Part shown: positions 35,272 through 43,938 of the stretch, piece after piece
How positions within the stretch are numbered: position 1 is the first letter of the stretch
Layout: the number at the start of each line of letters is the position of its first letter
From: MGML01 sp964493985
Lineage (GTDB): Bacteria; Chloroflexota; Dehalococcoidia; Dehalococcoidales; UBA2162
Assembly: GCA_964493985.1 (NCBI GenBank)
Contig: CAZBQL010000003.1
Span: forward strand, 1-64,000
Reading direction: 5' to 3'
DNA length: 64,000 bases
Position numbers and translations under genes: made by a program
Notes under the pieces: model-generated
Database searches by the model: none
What the model was told of the DNA's origin: nothing
Seen by the model: only the letters and a program-made list of their open reading frames with translations

Positions 35272-35289
35272 CGATACCATCTGGTATCG
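35272..35289. promoter_or_regulatory. Palindrome at the expected transcription start: candidate operator
   Basis: CGATACCA and TGGTATCG are exact inverted repeats separated by two bases. The palindrome begins 8 bases after the -10 element, where a repressor would block initiation. No regulator gene is adjacent. Confidence 0.5.
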
Positions 35290-35348
35290 GGAATTTAGAT
35301 CAGAAATCCGTTTTGGAAATCATCAGTAACGTAGAGAAAGGATAGTAC

Positions 35349-36809
35349 ATGAACGAGAAAAAACTGGAAAACAAACGGGTTGATGAAGAGCTGCTGATGA
35401 AGAGAAGGCGGGAGGAGCTTGATAGACTTCCCCATGGTAAGGACGTTGATTTCGAGGAAGCTGTGGCCTATCAGAAAAGTCTACCTGACAGTAAAGTCTG
35501 GTGGAAGGTGATGAAAAAGCTCGAAGAAGACGGGAAGATGAGCGTATTCCCCAGAGCGGGAACGCCGGTACTCGAAGATATGATCAAACTCTGCCAGTCG
35601 ATGCGAGACGCCGGAGTAGTGCTCATCCCGGTTACCACCGACAGCTACACGCGAACCGGACAGCATGAAAAAGTGGCGGAAATAATGAAGGAAGTCGAGA
35701 AAACCAAAAAACCGCTGCTGAACGGGTTCCCGATTTATCATTACCCGTTGAAGGACGTACGTAAGATAATTGAGAATGTTGATGCTGCGCTCAGCCCGAG
35801 AGCGGCTGGTGGCGATTACGCTATTGCAGCCGGAATGACGACCGGCGGCGGCGGAATCGGATTCCTGCACTTCGGGAGTTATGCCAAGAATGTCTCGATA
35901 AGAGACCTTGTTAAAAATGCCCAGTCACGCATGAGTACGGTAGGCTGGTACGCTGACCGGGGTGTTATTCTTTGTACCGACCTTCATGGATGGCTGCCGG
36001 GCGCGCCATTCCCCCTGACAGTGGGCATCGTCGGTCTGATAATCGAGGCTGTCACGTCAGCGGCACAGGGACAGAAAGCCCTTTATCCGCTGGTACACTG
36101 CATGGGGAACATGACCCAGGATACCGCCTGGATACGACTCGCTCCGAGACTGATACGGGAGTACCTGGACAAATTCGGGTACGAGGACTGCATGATAACC
36201 GGCTGCTGTCCGGCACAGACCCCTTTATTCCCTGTCGCCAGGCACCTGGGTGGAGCGTTTGCCTACCTGTGCTACGTAGCTATGGTCGGTGCACTTGCTA
36301 AAACAAATGCCGTGGACCTGAGAAGCATCGATGAAGGCGCAGGTATTCCAACTACCGAAACTCACGAGATGAGCTACCGGGCCGCGAAATGGATATTCGA
36401 TGTAATAAGAGAACAGAAAATTGAAATAGATATCAAGGGTGTCGAGGAAGAAGAGAGAATCACCGAAATAGAGGTCAAGGCAATTATGGACAAAATCCTC
36501 GACCTCGGTGACGGCGATATCGCGGAAGGCACGGTAAAAGCCGTTGAATCGGGAGTACTCGACTCACCCTGGAGTCCAAATATTACCATCAAGGATGAAG
36601 TACTGGGCGTCAGGGATGCAAGAGGAGCATGCCGTTACCTGGAATTCGGTAATCTCCCCATTCCCGAAGAGATCAAGGACTTCCACCGCGCCAAGATAGC
36701 GGAAAGAGAGGCGATTGAAGGAAAGAAAGTCGATTACTATACCGCTGTCAGCGACCTGTGGAGTTTAAGCAAAGGTAAAATGGTTGGGCTGCCCCCCTAT
36801 AACGACTAA
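35349..36809 (+). CDS. glmE: Glutamate-mutase-family E (catalytic) subunit, substrate probably not glutamate
   Basis: A 486-residue homologue of glutamate mutase subunit E, the TIM-barrel partner of a B12 subunit in radical carbon-skeleton rearrangements. Against the Clostridium cochlearium enzyme as I recall it, the three substrate-carboxylate arginines align (R69 in PRAG, R102 in YTRTG, R151 in SPRAA), as do LLNGFP, YAKNV and RYLEFGN. The residues that hold the amino group do not: the Glu of EGGGISY becomes G166 in TGGGGIGF, and its Tyr becomes F172. A two-residue insertion follows. This predicts a dicarboxylic acid without that amino group. GAAAGGA precedes the ATG; subunit S follows after 39 bases. 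The symbol marks homology only. Confidence 0.9.
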   Translation: MNEKKLENKRVDEELLMKRRREELDRLPHGKDVDFEEAVAYQKSLPDSKVWWKVMKKLEEDGKMSVFPRAGTPVLEDMIKLCQSMRDAGVVLIPVTTDSYTRTGQHEKVAEIMKEVEKTKKPLLNGFPIYHYPLKDVRKIIENVDAALSPRAAGGDYAIAAGMTTGGGGIGFLHFGSYAKNVSIRDLVKNAQSRMSTVGWYADRGVILCTDLHGWLPGAPFPLTVGIVGLIIEAVTSAAQGQKALYPLVHCMGNMTQDTAWIRLAPRLIREYLDKFGYEDCMITGCCPAQTPLFPVARHLGGAFAYLCYVAMVGALAKTNAVDLRSIDEGAGIPTTETHEMSYRAAKWIFDVIREQKIEIDIKGVEEEERITEIEVKAIMDKILDLGDGDIAEGTVKAVESGVLDSPWSPNITIKDEVLGVRDARGACRYLEFGNLPIPEEIKDFHRAKIAEREAIEGKKVDYYTAVSDLWSLSKGKMVGLPPYND

Positions 36810-36848
36810 TTCAACATACCAAGTACGATTGAAGCAGAAGGAGTAATT

Positions 36849-37274
36849 ATGGAAAACGCACCAACTATTATTACAGGGACTGTAGGGTCCGATTCGCATG
36901 TAATTGGCACCAAGATTTTATCCCGCGCTCTAAAGGATGCCGGGTTTAATGTAGTTGCCCTGGGGATACAGGTATCACCGGAGGAATTCATAAAGGTAGC
37001 CCAGGAAACAAAAGCCGATGCTATATTGATGAGCTCATTATATGGTATGGCCGATCTCGATCTTAAAGGTTTCGATGAAAAACGCAAAGAAGCCGGGCTT
37101 AGCGACGTCCTGCTGTATATCGGCGGTATTCTGGGACTGGGAAGATCAAATTTTGAAGACGATGAAAAGAAATTCAAGGCGCTTGGTTTTGACAGAGTGT
37201 ACCCGCCTGAAGCGGACCTTGATGCGGCTATAGAAGACCTGAGGACCGATCTGAAAGCAAAAGGCAGGACGTAG
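36849..37274 (+). CDS. glmS: B12-binding subunit of a glutamate-mutase-family enzyme
   Basis: 141 residues, the normal size for the small cobalamin subunit. The cobalamin signature DxHxxG is seen as GSDSHVIGTKIL, whose histidine replaces the lower axial ligand of coenzyme B12. SSLYGMADLDLKGF, YIGGILGLGR and KALGFDRVYPPEADL follow the known glutamate mutase S subunit along their length. It is encoded between the E subunit and the reactivating ATPase, so the complete holoenzyme set is present. AGAAGGAG precedes the ATG. Confidence 0.93.
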   Translation: MENAPTIITGTVGSDSHVIGTKILSRALKDAGFNVVALGIQVSPEEFIKVAQETKADAILMSSLYGMADLDLKGFDEKRKEAGLSDVLLYIGGILGLGRSNFEDDEKKFKALGFDRVYPPEADLDAAIEDLRTDLKAKGRT

Positions 37275-37304
37275 CAAACATATACCGCAGGAAGGTTTAA
37301 CCAA

Positions 37305-38672
37305 GTGGATAGTATCAGACTTTTTATCGACTTCGGCAGCACGTATACCAAAGTCGTCGCGATTAATCTTGAAAAGGAAGAAATTGTTTCTCTGGTCCGT
37401 ATGCCGTCTACGGTAGACACCGATATTACCCTGGCCCTGGATAAAGCCCTGAAGCAGATAGCAGAGACTACCGGCATAAGCGACCTTGAAAAGAAAGAAG
37501 CTTTAGCCTGCAGCAGTGCGGCCGGAGGCCTGCGTATGGTCTGCGCAGGGTTTGTCCCGGACTACACCAGCAAAGCGGCCAATCATGCCGCTCTCGGCGC
37601 CGGAGCCAAGGTCACTAAATGCTACTCTTATAAGCTTACCGAACAGGAGATAAGGGAGATCGAAGCTGCCGCTCCGGATATCCTGCTTATTTCCGGTGGA
37701 ACTGATGGCGGAGATGAAGAAGTTATCATACACAACGCCAGGATGTTTTCCCGGAGCAGCAATGCCATCACCAACATAATAGTCGCCGGTAATAAGACAA
37801 CGTACGACGAAATACGGTCGGTCTTTGCCGGTAACGGTAAAAATGTCATTTTTACCAGCAACGTGATGCCTGAGATAGGAGTCCTTGATGTTACTCCCTG
37901 TAACAAAGAGATCAGGGAGCTTTTTATGAAGAACATCATCGAAGCCAAAGGCATAGCCCGTGCCAAGTCCATCATCAAGGATGTCATTATGCCCACGCCT
38001 TCAGCCGTTCTTGAAGCGGCAAAGTTGATTGCCGAAGGATGCGACGGTGTTCCGGGAATGGGTGAGTTAATAGTAATCGATCCCGGCGGTGCGACCACTG
38101 ATGTCCACTCGATCGCGAAAGGACTTCCCAACCAGGGCAATACCGTAGTCGTCGGGCTGCCTGAACCTTACCAGAAACGGACAGTGGAAGGCGACCTTGG
38201 TATCAAGCACAACCTCGATACCCTGCTGGAATTCCTGGAAGGAGAAAAACTACCTCCTGGTTTTGAGAATACCATAAAAAAATTCCACGAAGGTAAACTC
38301 CCGGAGACTGAAGAGGAGTTCGCCTGCCACAGTATGTTGGCGGCAGTCATGGTACGGGTTGCTATGGACAGACACGCCGGAAAGATCGAGGTTATCAATA
38401 CGCCTACCGGAGAAAAACTGATACAGCACGGTAAGGACTTAACCGGAATAAACACCGTAATAGGGACAGGAGGTCCTATCATTTTCTCCAGAAACCCGAG
38501 GGAGATCCTGGAAGGAGTCCTGTTCCGTGAAGAAGAAGGTTTCTCACTTAAACCGAAGAAACCAGACTTTTACCTGGACGAAGACTATATACTCTTCGCT
38601 ATCGGGTTGCTCAGCCAGGTTGAGCCGGAAAAAGCGCTGAACATAGCGAAGAAGTACCTAAAACGTCTGTAA
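37305..38672 (+). CDS. glmL: MutL/GlmL reactivating ATPase for the B12 mutase
   Basis: A 455-residue ASKHA-fold ATPase of the MutL/GlmL family. The phosphate-1 motif is LFIDFGSTYTKVVAINL (about 5-21), the second phosphate region is VIDPGGATTDVHSI, and ISGGTDGGDEE lies between them. These proteins exchange damaged cobalamin in adenosylcobalamin mutases such as glutamate mutase. It starts with GTG after GGAAGG. The order E-S-L matches dedicated mutase operons (in some clostridia the order is S-L-E). Its presence argues that the mutase next to it is active. Confidence 0.93.
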   Translation: MDSIRLFIDFGSTYTKVVAINLEKEEIVSLVRMPSTVDTDITLALDKALKQIAETTGISDLEKKEALACSSAAGGLRMVCAGFVPDYTSKAANHAALGAGAKVTKCYSYKLTEQEIREIEAAAPDILLISGGTDGGDEEVIIHNARMFSRSSNAITNIIVAGNKTTYDEIRSVFAGNGKNVIFTSNVMPEIGVLDVTPCNKEIRELFMKNIIEAKGIARAKSIIKDVIMPTPSAVLEAAKLIAEGCDGVPGMGELIVIDPGGATTDVHSIAKGLPNQGNTVVVGLPEPYQKRTVEGDLGIKHNLDTLLEFLEGEKLPPGFENTIKKFHEGKLPETEEEFACHSMLAAVMVRVAMDRHAGKIEVINTPTGEKLIQHGKDLTGINTVIGTGGPIIFSRNPREILEGVLFREEEGFSLKPKKPDFYLDEDYILFAIGLLSQVEPEKALNIAKKYLKRL

Positions 38673-38697
38673 AATACAGGAACCGGAGATATAAAAT

Positions 38698-39930
38698 ATG
38701 ATGAATAATTGCCGGGTACTGGACCTGACCGATGAAAAGGGCTTCCTGTGCGGTAAGATTCTCGGCGACCTTGGAGCCGACGTTATAAAAATTGAGCCGC
38801 CGGGAGGTGACCCGTCACGCAATATCGGGAGTTTCTACCACGATATTCCCGATCCTGAAAAGAACCTTTACTGGTTCGCCTATAATTCGAATAAGAGAGG
38901 TGTAACGCTCAACCTTAAAGAAAGCGACGGCAGAGAACTGTTTAGAAAATTGATCGAATCTGCCGATATCGTCGTAGAATCATTCAAGCCGGGATATATG
39001 GACGGACTCGGTATCGGATACTCCGATATGAAAAAAATGAAAGAGGCTATTATCTGGGCATCTATCACACCGTTCGGCCTGGAAGGTCCCTATCGGGATT
39101 ACAAGGACTCCGACCTTGTAGTTATGGGAATGACAGGTACGATGTACCAGACAGGAGAGCGTGACGAAGCCCCTTTGCACATAAGTATGCCCCAGGCCAG
39201 CCTTCACGCCGGGGCTGATGCGGCTGTCGGCTGCCTGATGGCATATTACCACCGGAAGAAAACGGGGAAAGGACAGCTTGTCGACGTCTCACTCCAGCAA
39301 AGCGCCGGATGGTTCCAGGCCAACGCCATACCGATGTATGAACTTAATGGCGGTATACTCAAGCGTGCCGGAGCTTTCCGTACTGGGATGAGTAAGGATG
39401 TCGGCCAGAGACAGGTCTGGCCATGCAAGGACAGTTACGTATTCTTTAACGTGATCGGCGGCAAGCAGGGTGCCAAACTTCTCAGGTCTCTCACAGAATG
39501 GATGGACACCGAGGGAATGGCTACCGAATACCTGCTTGGTAAGGACTGGGACAATTTCGATATGTTCTCCGTCTCCAGAGAAGAGATGACGGAAATCCAG
39601 GAAGCTATTGGTGCGTTTTTCAAAATTCACACCAGCAAGGAACTGATGGCAGGAGCCGTACCGAGACAAATATCCATCGGTCCGCTGTCCAGCATGAAAG
39701 ATCTGATCAATGACGAAGGTCTGAATGGTCGGGGTTTCTGGAAAGATATCGAACATCCCGAACTTGGAGTCACACTCCCATACCCCCGCCAGTTCGTGCA
39801 ATCCTCGGAGGAGGATTTCTCAACCAGGTTCCGGGCGCCGCTTATCGGCGAGCATAACAAGGAAATCTACTCCGGTCTGGGATTATCGGACAATGAAATG
39901 ATTATACTGAAACAGGCCGGAATTATATAG
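38698..39930 (+). CDS. Class III CoA-transferase, variant without the usual aspartate
   Basis: 410 residues, CaiB/BaiF family. It is strikingly similar to the CoA-transferase at 9224, with the same LDLTDEKGFLCGKILGDLGA start and the same PGGDPSRNIG and DPEKNLYWFAYN stretches. In the catalytic region it reads ISMPQASLHAGADAA, so Q stands where aspartate is expected. It ends RAPLIGEHNKEIYSGLG. Tandem ATG codons follow CGGAG. It comes 25 bases after the reactivase gene and 13 before the next CoA-transferase, so it may form a hetero-pair with that protein. Confidence 0.9.
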   Translation: MMNNCRVLDLTDEKGFLCGKILGDLGADVIKIEPPGGDPSRNIGSFYHDIPDPEKNLYWFAYNSNKRGVTLNLKESDGRELFRKLIESADIVVESFKPGYMDGLGIGYSDMKKMKEAIIWASITPFGLEGPYRDYKDSDLVVMGMTGTMYQTGERDEAPLHISMPQASLHAGADAAVGCLMAYYHRKKTGKGQLVDVSLQQSAGWFQANAIPMYELNGGILKRAGAFRTGMSKDVGQRQVWPCKDSYVFFNVIGGKQGAKLLRSLTEWMDTEGMATEYLLGKDWDNFDMFSVSREEMTEIQEAIGAFFKIHTSKELMAGAVPRQISIGPLSSMKDLINDEGLNGRGFWKDIEHPELGVTLPYPRQFVQSSEEDFSTRFRAPLIGEHNKEIYSGLGLSDNEMIILKQAGII

Positions 39931-39943
39931 GGGTAGAGACAGA

Positions 39944-41173
39944 ATGAGTACAGAAAAGAAAGATGATGTTTTCAGCGGACTGACCGTACTGGCATTCTGC
40001 TGGGCGGTAGTCGGTCCACTCACAATGAAATTTTTCGCCGACCACGGGGCAATCGTTATAAGGGTGGAGACCACCAAACGTCCCTGCACGTTGAGAGTTT
40101 CGGGGCCATACAAGGGAAATGTACCCAGTCTGAACATGGGGGGTTATTTCAATTACTACAACACGAACATCCATAGTATTACCCTCAACATGGAGCTTCC
40201 CGAAGCCAGAGATGTTGCCAGGCGACTTGCTCTGAAATGCGATGTATTCATGGAAAACTATACACCCGGCAATATGGAAAAATGGGGACTTGACTACGAG
40301 ACGCTGAAAAAGGAAAGAGACGACATAATTATGCTGCGTCAGAGTGGTTACGGCTCGTGGGGGCCCTATCACCGTATGCCGGCGTTCGGCATGGTGCTGG
40401 TGCCTATCGCCGGTCTGCCGAATTATATCGGCTGGCCGGGAAGGGAACCTCTCCCGGTAGGCGTATCTGCTTATACCGACTGCATCAGCCCTCGTTTCGC
40501 CACGGCGGCAGTGATCGCCGCCCTGGACCACCGTGACAAGACCGGCGAAGGACAACTGCTTGATTTCTCCCAGTTCGAGACGGCGGTTTATTTCGTAGCG
40601 CCGGGAGTACTTGATTACGCGGCGAACGGCAGAGAACCGCAGCGCATAGGCAACGCGTCTGAATACGCTGCCCCGCACGGCGTTTACCAGTGCCAGGGAG
40701 ACGACCGCTGGTGCACTATCGCCGTTTTCGACGATGAGGAATGGATAACCCTCTGCCGTGAAATGGGAAAGCCGGAGATGGCTGAAGATCCACGGTTCAA
40801 TACCCTCCTGAACAGAAAAAAGAATGAAGAAGAATTGAACAGCCTGATAAGCCAGTGGACGGTAGACCGCACGCCCGAAGATGTCATGGAGCAGCTTCAG
40901 GCAGCCGGAGTTCCTGCCGGAGTAGTCAAGAACACCGCTGATATGTACATCGATCCGCAGCTTAACGCGCGTGGAATGTACTGGAAGATGGATCACCCGG
41001 AGATGGGAGAATTTACTCACCTCGGCCAGAGTTTTATTATGTCCGAGACTCCTGCGCGACCATACCGACCCAGCCCTCTTATCGGCGAACATACTCAGTA
41101 TATATGCTCGGAATTACTCGGCATGTCCGATGAAGAATTCGTCAACCTGATGGCACAGGGAGTATTCGAATAG
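39944..41173 (+). CDS. Class III CoA-transferase (CaiB/BaiF)
   Basis: 409 residues with FSGLTVLAFCWAVVGPLTMK at the N terminus. The catalytic aspartate lies in AYTDCISPRF, followed by KTGEGQLLDFS. One copy of the YQCQGDDRWCTIAVFDDEEW module is present. It ends RPSPLIGEHTQYICSELLG. It resembles the CoA-transferase at 7726 but without the duplication. The two share the VGPLTxK start and the TDxIxP active-site region. Thus both clusters carry the same two types of CoA-transferase side by side, one with and one without the aspartate. Confidence 0.92.
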   Translation: MSTEKKDDVFSGLTVLAFCWAVVGPLTMKFFADHGAIVIRVETTKRPCTLRVSGPYKGNVPSLNMGGYFNYYNTNIHSITLNMELPEARDVARRLALKCDVFMENYTPGNMEKWGLDYETLKKERDDIIMLRQSGYGSWGPYHRMPAFGMVLVPIAGLPNYIGWPGREPLPVGVSAYTDCISPRFATAAVIAALDHRDKTGEGQLLDFSQFETAVYFVAPGVLDYAANGREPQRIGNASEYAAPHGVYQCQGDDRWCTIAVFDDEEWITLCREMGKPEMAEDPRFNTLLNRKKNEEELNSLISQWTVDRTPEDVMEQLQAAGVPAGVVKNTADMYIDPQLNARGMYWKMDHPEMGEFTHLGQSFIMSETPARPYRPSPLIGEHTQYICSELLGMSDEEFVNLMAQGVFE

Positions 41174-41226
41174 CAGGATAAAATTGCCGGTCGTTCCTTA
41201 ATAGAATCAAAATATGGAGGCAGATA

Positions 41227-42645
41227 ATGGATGCTTCTTATGGCTTTGCAAAAAACTTCGTTAACGCTAAATTCGAGGATATACCAAAAGACGCCGTGGA
41301 AATGACCAGGAGAGAAATCCTGGATATTATGGGAGTTGCTCTCGGAGGTTCCGGCAAGGCCGGCGTGAAGGAACTGCTGGACCTTTACACCGAATGGGGC
41401 GGTAAGGAAGAAAGCACTGTGTTCTGTTACGGCACGAAACTTCCGGCACCCAACGCAGTGCAGGTAAATGCCACTATGTGCCACGCTCTCGATTACGATG
41501 ACACCGGCTCGGGACCGACTCATCCTTCGGTACCGATAGTACCTACAGTACTTGCCCTTGCCGAAAGACAGGGCGGACTGAGCGGCAGGGAAATGCTGAC
41601 ATCTGTCGCCCTCGGCGTGGACATGATGTGCCGCCTGGGACGAACTTTCCAGTGGCTCAGGGAAAACGTTCCTCAGGAAGTAAAGGACCACATGACGGGA
41701 AAGACACAGCCCGGCGCCGGTTTCCACCTGACCGCCGTTTACGGCTATCTGGCTGCCGCCGGGGTTTCGGCACGTTTACTGGGACTCGATGAAGAAACGA
41801 CAGTCAATGCTCTCGGTATCGCTTACCACCAGTGCGCCGGAAACGGACAGTGCGTGCTGGACGGAGCACTAACCAAGCGAATGGGGCCCGGTTTCTCCTC
41901 GAGGGGAGGTATGATGGCCGCACTGATGGCAGAGAAAGGGATTACCGGAGCGCCGAACATCTTCCAGGGAGAAGATGGTCTCTATCTCCTTTACCATCGC
42001 GGCAGCGTGACACCCGAAATGCTGCTGGAAGATATCGGAAAACGGTACGAGGGAATAAGTGTCGCTATGAAACCTTTCCCCTGCTGCGCCGGTACTCATG
42101 GTTTCGTCAACGCGACCCTTTCTATTTTAGGTAATGATGATATCAAACCGGAAGACATCGAGGAAGTAAATATTATATGCCAGAAAGCGGATGTACTCTG
42201 TGTTCCGCTTGATGTCAGGAGTCGTCCCAGGAATCCGGTCGATTCCCAGTTCAGTGTACCCTGGGCAGTAGCTGCGACCATCGCCAGGGGTCGCGCCGGA
42301 ATCGGAGAATTTAACGAAGAAGCTATCGTAAGCCGGGATATTCTCGATATTGCAGGCAAGATCCGCCTGACCGAGACAGAAGCGAAAATGGAAAGGGGTA
42401 AACCGAGTCCACTGAAGGTAGAGATAAAGATGAAGGACGGAAAGGTTTACTCTGAACCGACCGGCAGTCCGATGGCTCAAAGCGGAGTAAGACCTTTCGG
42501 TGATTATGAACGTAAATTCCGCGACTGTGCTTCGTTTGCCGCCAGACCGATCCCGGAGAAGAATATAGACAGAGTTGTGGAACTGGTCGAAACACTCGAA
42601 GAAGTAAATGACGTCAGGGAACTCGTCGAACTGATTACTGCTTAA
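41227..42645 (+). CDS. MmgE/PrpD family protein 1
   Basis: 472 residues of the MmgE/PrpD family, which includes 2-methylcitrate dehydratase, cis-aconitate decarboxylase and iminodisuccinate epimerase, all acting on di- or tricarboxylic acids. The signature HALDYDDTGSGPTHPSVP (about 90-107) and FPCCAGTHGFV (about 284-294) are present. The C-terminal domain contains VDSQFSVPWAVAATI. It follows two CoA-transferases and precedes a third. The second PrpD gene two genes on is a diverged paralogue. A dehydratase, epimerase or decarboxylase step on the mutase substrate or product is likely. ATGGAGG ribosome site. Confidence 0.9.
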   Translation: MDASYGFAKNFVNAKFEDIPKDAVEMTRREILDIMGVALGGSGKAGVKELLDLYTEWGGKEESTVFCYGTKLPAPNAVQVNATMCHALDYDDTGSGPTHPSVPIVPTVLALAERQGGLSGREMLTSVALGVDMMCRLGRTFQWLRENVPQEVKDHMTGKTQPGAGFHLTAVYGYLAAAGVSARLLGLDEETTVNALGIAYHQCAGNGQCVLDGALTKRMGPGFSSRGGMMAALMAEKGITGAPNIFQGEDGLYLLYHRGSVTPEMLLEDIGKRYEGISVAMKPFPCCAGTHGFVNATLSILGNDDIKPEDIEEVNIICQKADVLCVPLDVRSRPRNPVDSQFSVPWAVAATIARGRAGIGEFNEEAIVSRDILDIAGKIRLTETEAKMERGKPSPLKVEIKMKDGKVYSEPTGSPMAQSGVRPFGDYERKFRDCASFAARPIPEKNIDRVVELVETLEEVNDVRELVELITA

Positions 42646-42673
42646 TTTGATAGACTGCGAAGGAGGTAGTGAA

Positions 42674-43924
42674 ATGACTGCTCCGTTGGATGGTATTAAG
42701 GTCCTGGACTTCAGTATTGCAATTGCCGCTCCGCTGGGAGGGGCGATGCTTTCCGATATGGGCGCCAGGGTCATTAAGGTAGAAAGAATCCAGGGCGAAC
42801 CCCAGCGACTGGGACTGCCTGCCGGAATGGACGACGTGATCGCCGAAAAGCTGGCGAAAGACGCTCTCGACACCTCATCCTGGGTCGCCCTTAACCGGGG
42901 CAAGGAAGACCTTGCCATAGACACCCGGGACGAGTCGGGCAAAGAGGTAATATTGAAGTTAATCAAGGATACCGATGTTATCCTGGAAAGTTTCCGACCC
43001 GGAGTCATGGACAGACTGGGGCTCGGTTACGATGAAGTCAAGAAGATAAAACCTGACATCATCTACTGCTCCGTTACCGGGTATGGCGAGACCGGACCGG
43101 TCGCCCACCGCGCCGGCGGCGATATGTGGAGCCAGGCGATGTCCGGCATGATTGCCGAAGGAGTCCATCCAGGCAACAGGCCGTTGATGACCGCTCTGGG
43201 TATGGTGGATAATACCTGCGGAATGTTGACTGCCTACGCCATAATGACTGCCCTCTATGTCCGCGAAAAAACCGGTGAGGGTCAGTATGTTGCTCTGAAC
43301 AACCTCAGCGCTGCTATGTACCTGCAGTTTTCCGGCCTTGCCGGATACCTGATGGACAGGATGGGGCGTAGCGGCGAGAGGAGAGAAGAAGGCGGTGGCG
43401 GCGGTACGGCACCTCCGTTCGGACCATTCAAAGCAAAGGACGGCGACGTATTTACCATATTCGGCTCCGATCCTCTCTGGCCAAAATTCTGTAAAGTGCT
43501 GGAGATAGACGATATGGCGACCGATCCCAGGTTCGAGAATGACAAGGTCAGGAGAAAGCACATAGAAGAAATGAACCAGGTGCTCGATGAAGCGTTCAGT
43601 AAAAAAACGAGGGCGGAATGGGCGGCACTGTTCAGGGAAAACAAGATGCGATGCGATCCCTGCCTGACCTACGAAGAACTCTGCGCCCACCCGCAGATCG
43701 AAGCCAATGAAATGATATACGCTACCACTCACCCGGTACGCGGAGAGATAAAGATGCTTGGAAATCCGATCAAGCTGAAGAAAACACCGGCAAATCCCCA
43801 GGGGCCTTCACCCCTTCTCGGTGAACATACTGAGAAGATTCTGGCCGAACTCGGGTATACGCCTGAAAAGATCGCCGAAATGGAAAATGCCGGCGTGATA
43901 AAAACAGTCCGCAAGGAAAAATAA
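42674..43924 (+). CDS. Class III CoA-transferase (CaiB/BaiF)
   Basis: About 416 residues. It starts PLDGIKVLDFSIAIAAPLGG, has the aspartate in GMVDNTCG and KTGEGQYVAL after it, then a glycine-rich loop EEGGGGGTAPPFGPF (about 236-250), and ends SPLLGEHTEKIL. AAGGAGG fixes the start at 42674; the frame is open for nine more codons upstream. It differs from the other CoA-transferases here and lies between the two PrpD genes, so each PrpD may work with a CoA-transferase. Possible activities include CoA transfer to an itaconate-, mesaconate- or methylsuccinate-like acid, which is inference only. Confidence 0.92.
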   Translation: MTAPLDGIKVLDFSIAIAAPLGGAMLSDMGARVIKVERIQGEPQRLGLPAGMDDVIAEKLAKDALDTSSWVALNRGKEDLAIDTRDESGKEVILKLIKDTDVILESFRPGVMDRLGLGYDEVKKIKPDIIYCSVTGYGETGPVAHRAGGDMWSQAMSGMIAEGVHPGNRPLMTALGMVDNTCGMLTAYAIMTALYVREKTGEGQYVALNNLSAAMYLQFSGLAGYLMDRMGRSGERREEGGGGGTAPPFGPFKAKDGDVFTIFGSDPLWPKFCKVLEIDDMATDPRFENDKVRRKHIEEMNQVLDEAFSKKTRAEWAALFRENKMRCDPCLTYEELCAHPQIEANEMIYATTHPVRGEIKMLGNPIKLKKTPANPQGPSPLLGEHTEKILAELGYTPEKIAEMENAGVIKTVRKEK

Positions 43925-43938
43925 GCGGAGGTAAGAAA

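Noticed and set aside
35349..38672. Plain glutamate fermentation by the methylaspartate pathway
   Set aside because: No methylaspartate ammonia-lyase or mesaconase genes are present, and the amino-binding residues of the E subunit appear changed.
39923..41092. 389-codon ORF on the minus strand
   Set aside because: It is the shadow of the CoA-transferase at 39944-41173, which has a ribosome site and strong family motifs. The minus-strand product has no recognisable domain.
42127..43008. 293-codon minus-strand ORF
   Set aside because: It is antisense to a PrpD gene and the next CoA-transferase. The composition is of the antisense type and it has no start signals.
42959..43732. 257-codon minus-strand ORF
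   Set aside because: It is a shadow of the CoA-transferase at 42674-43924.
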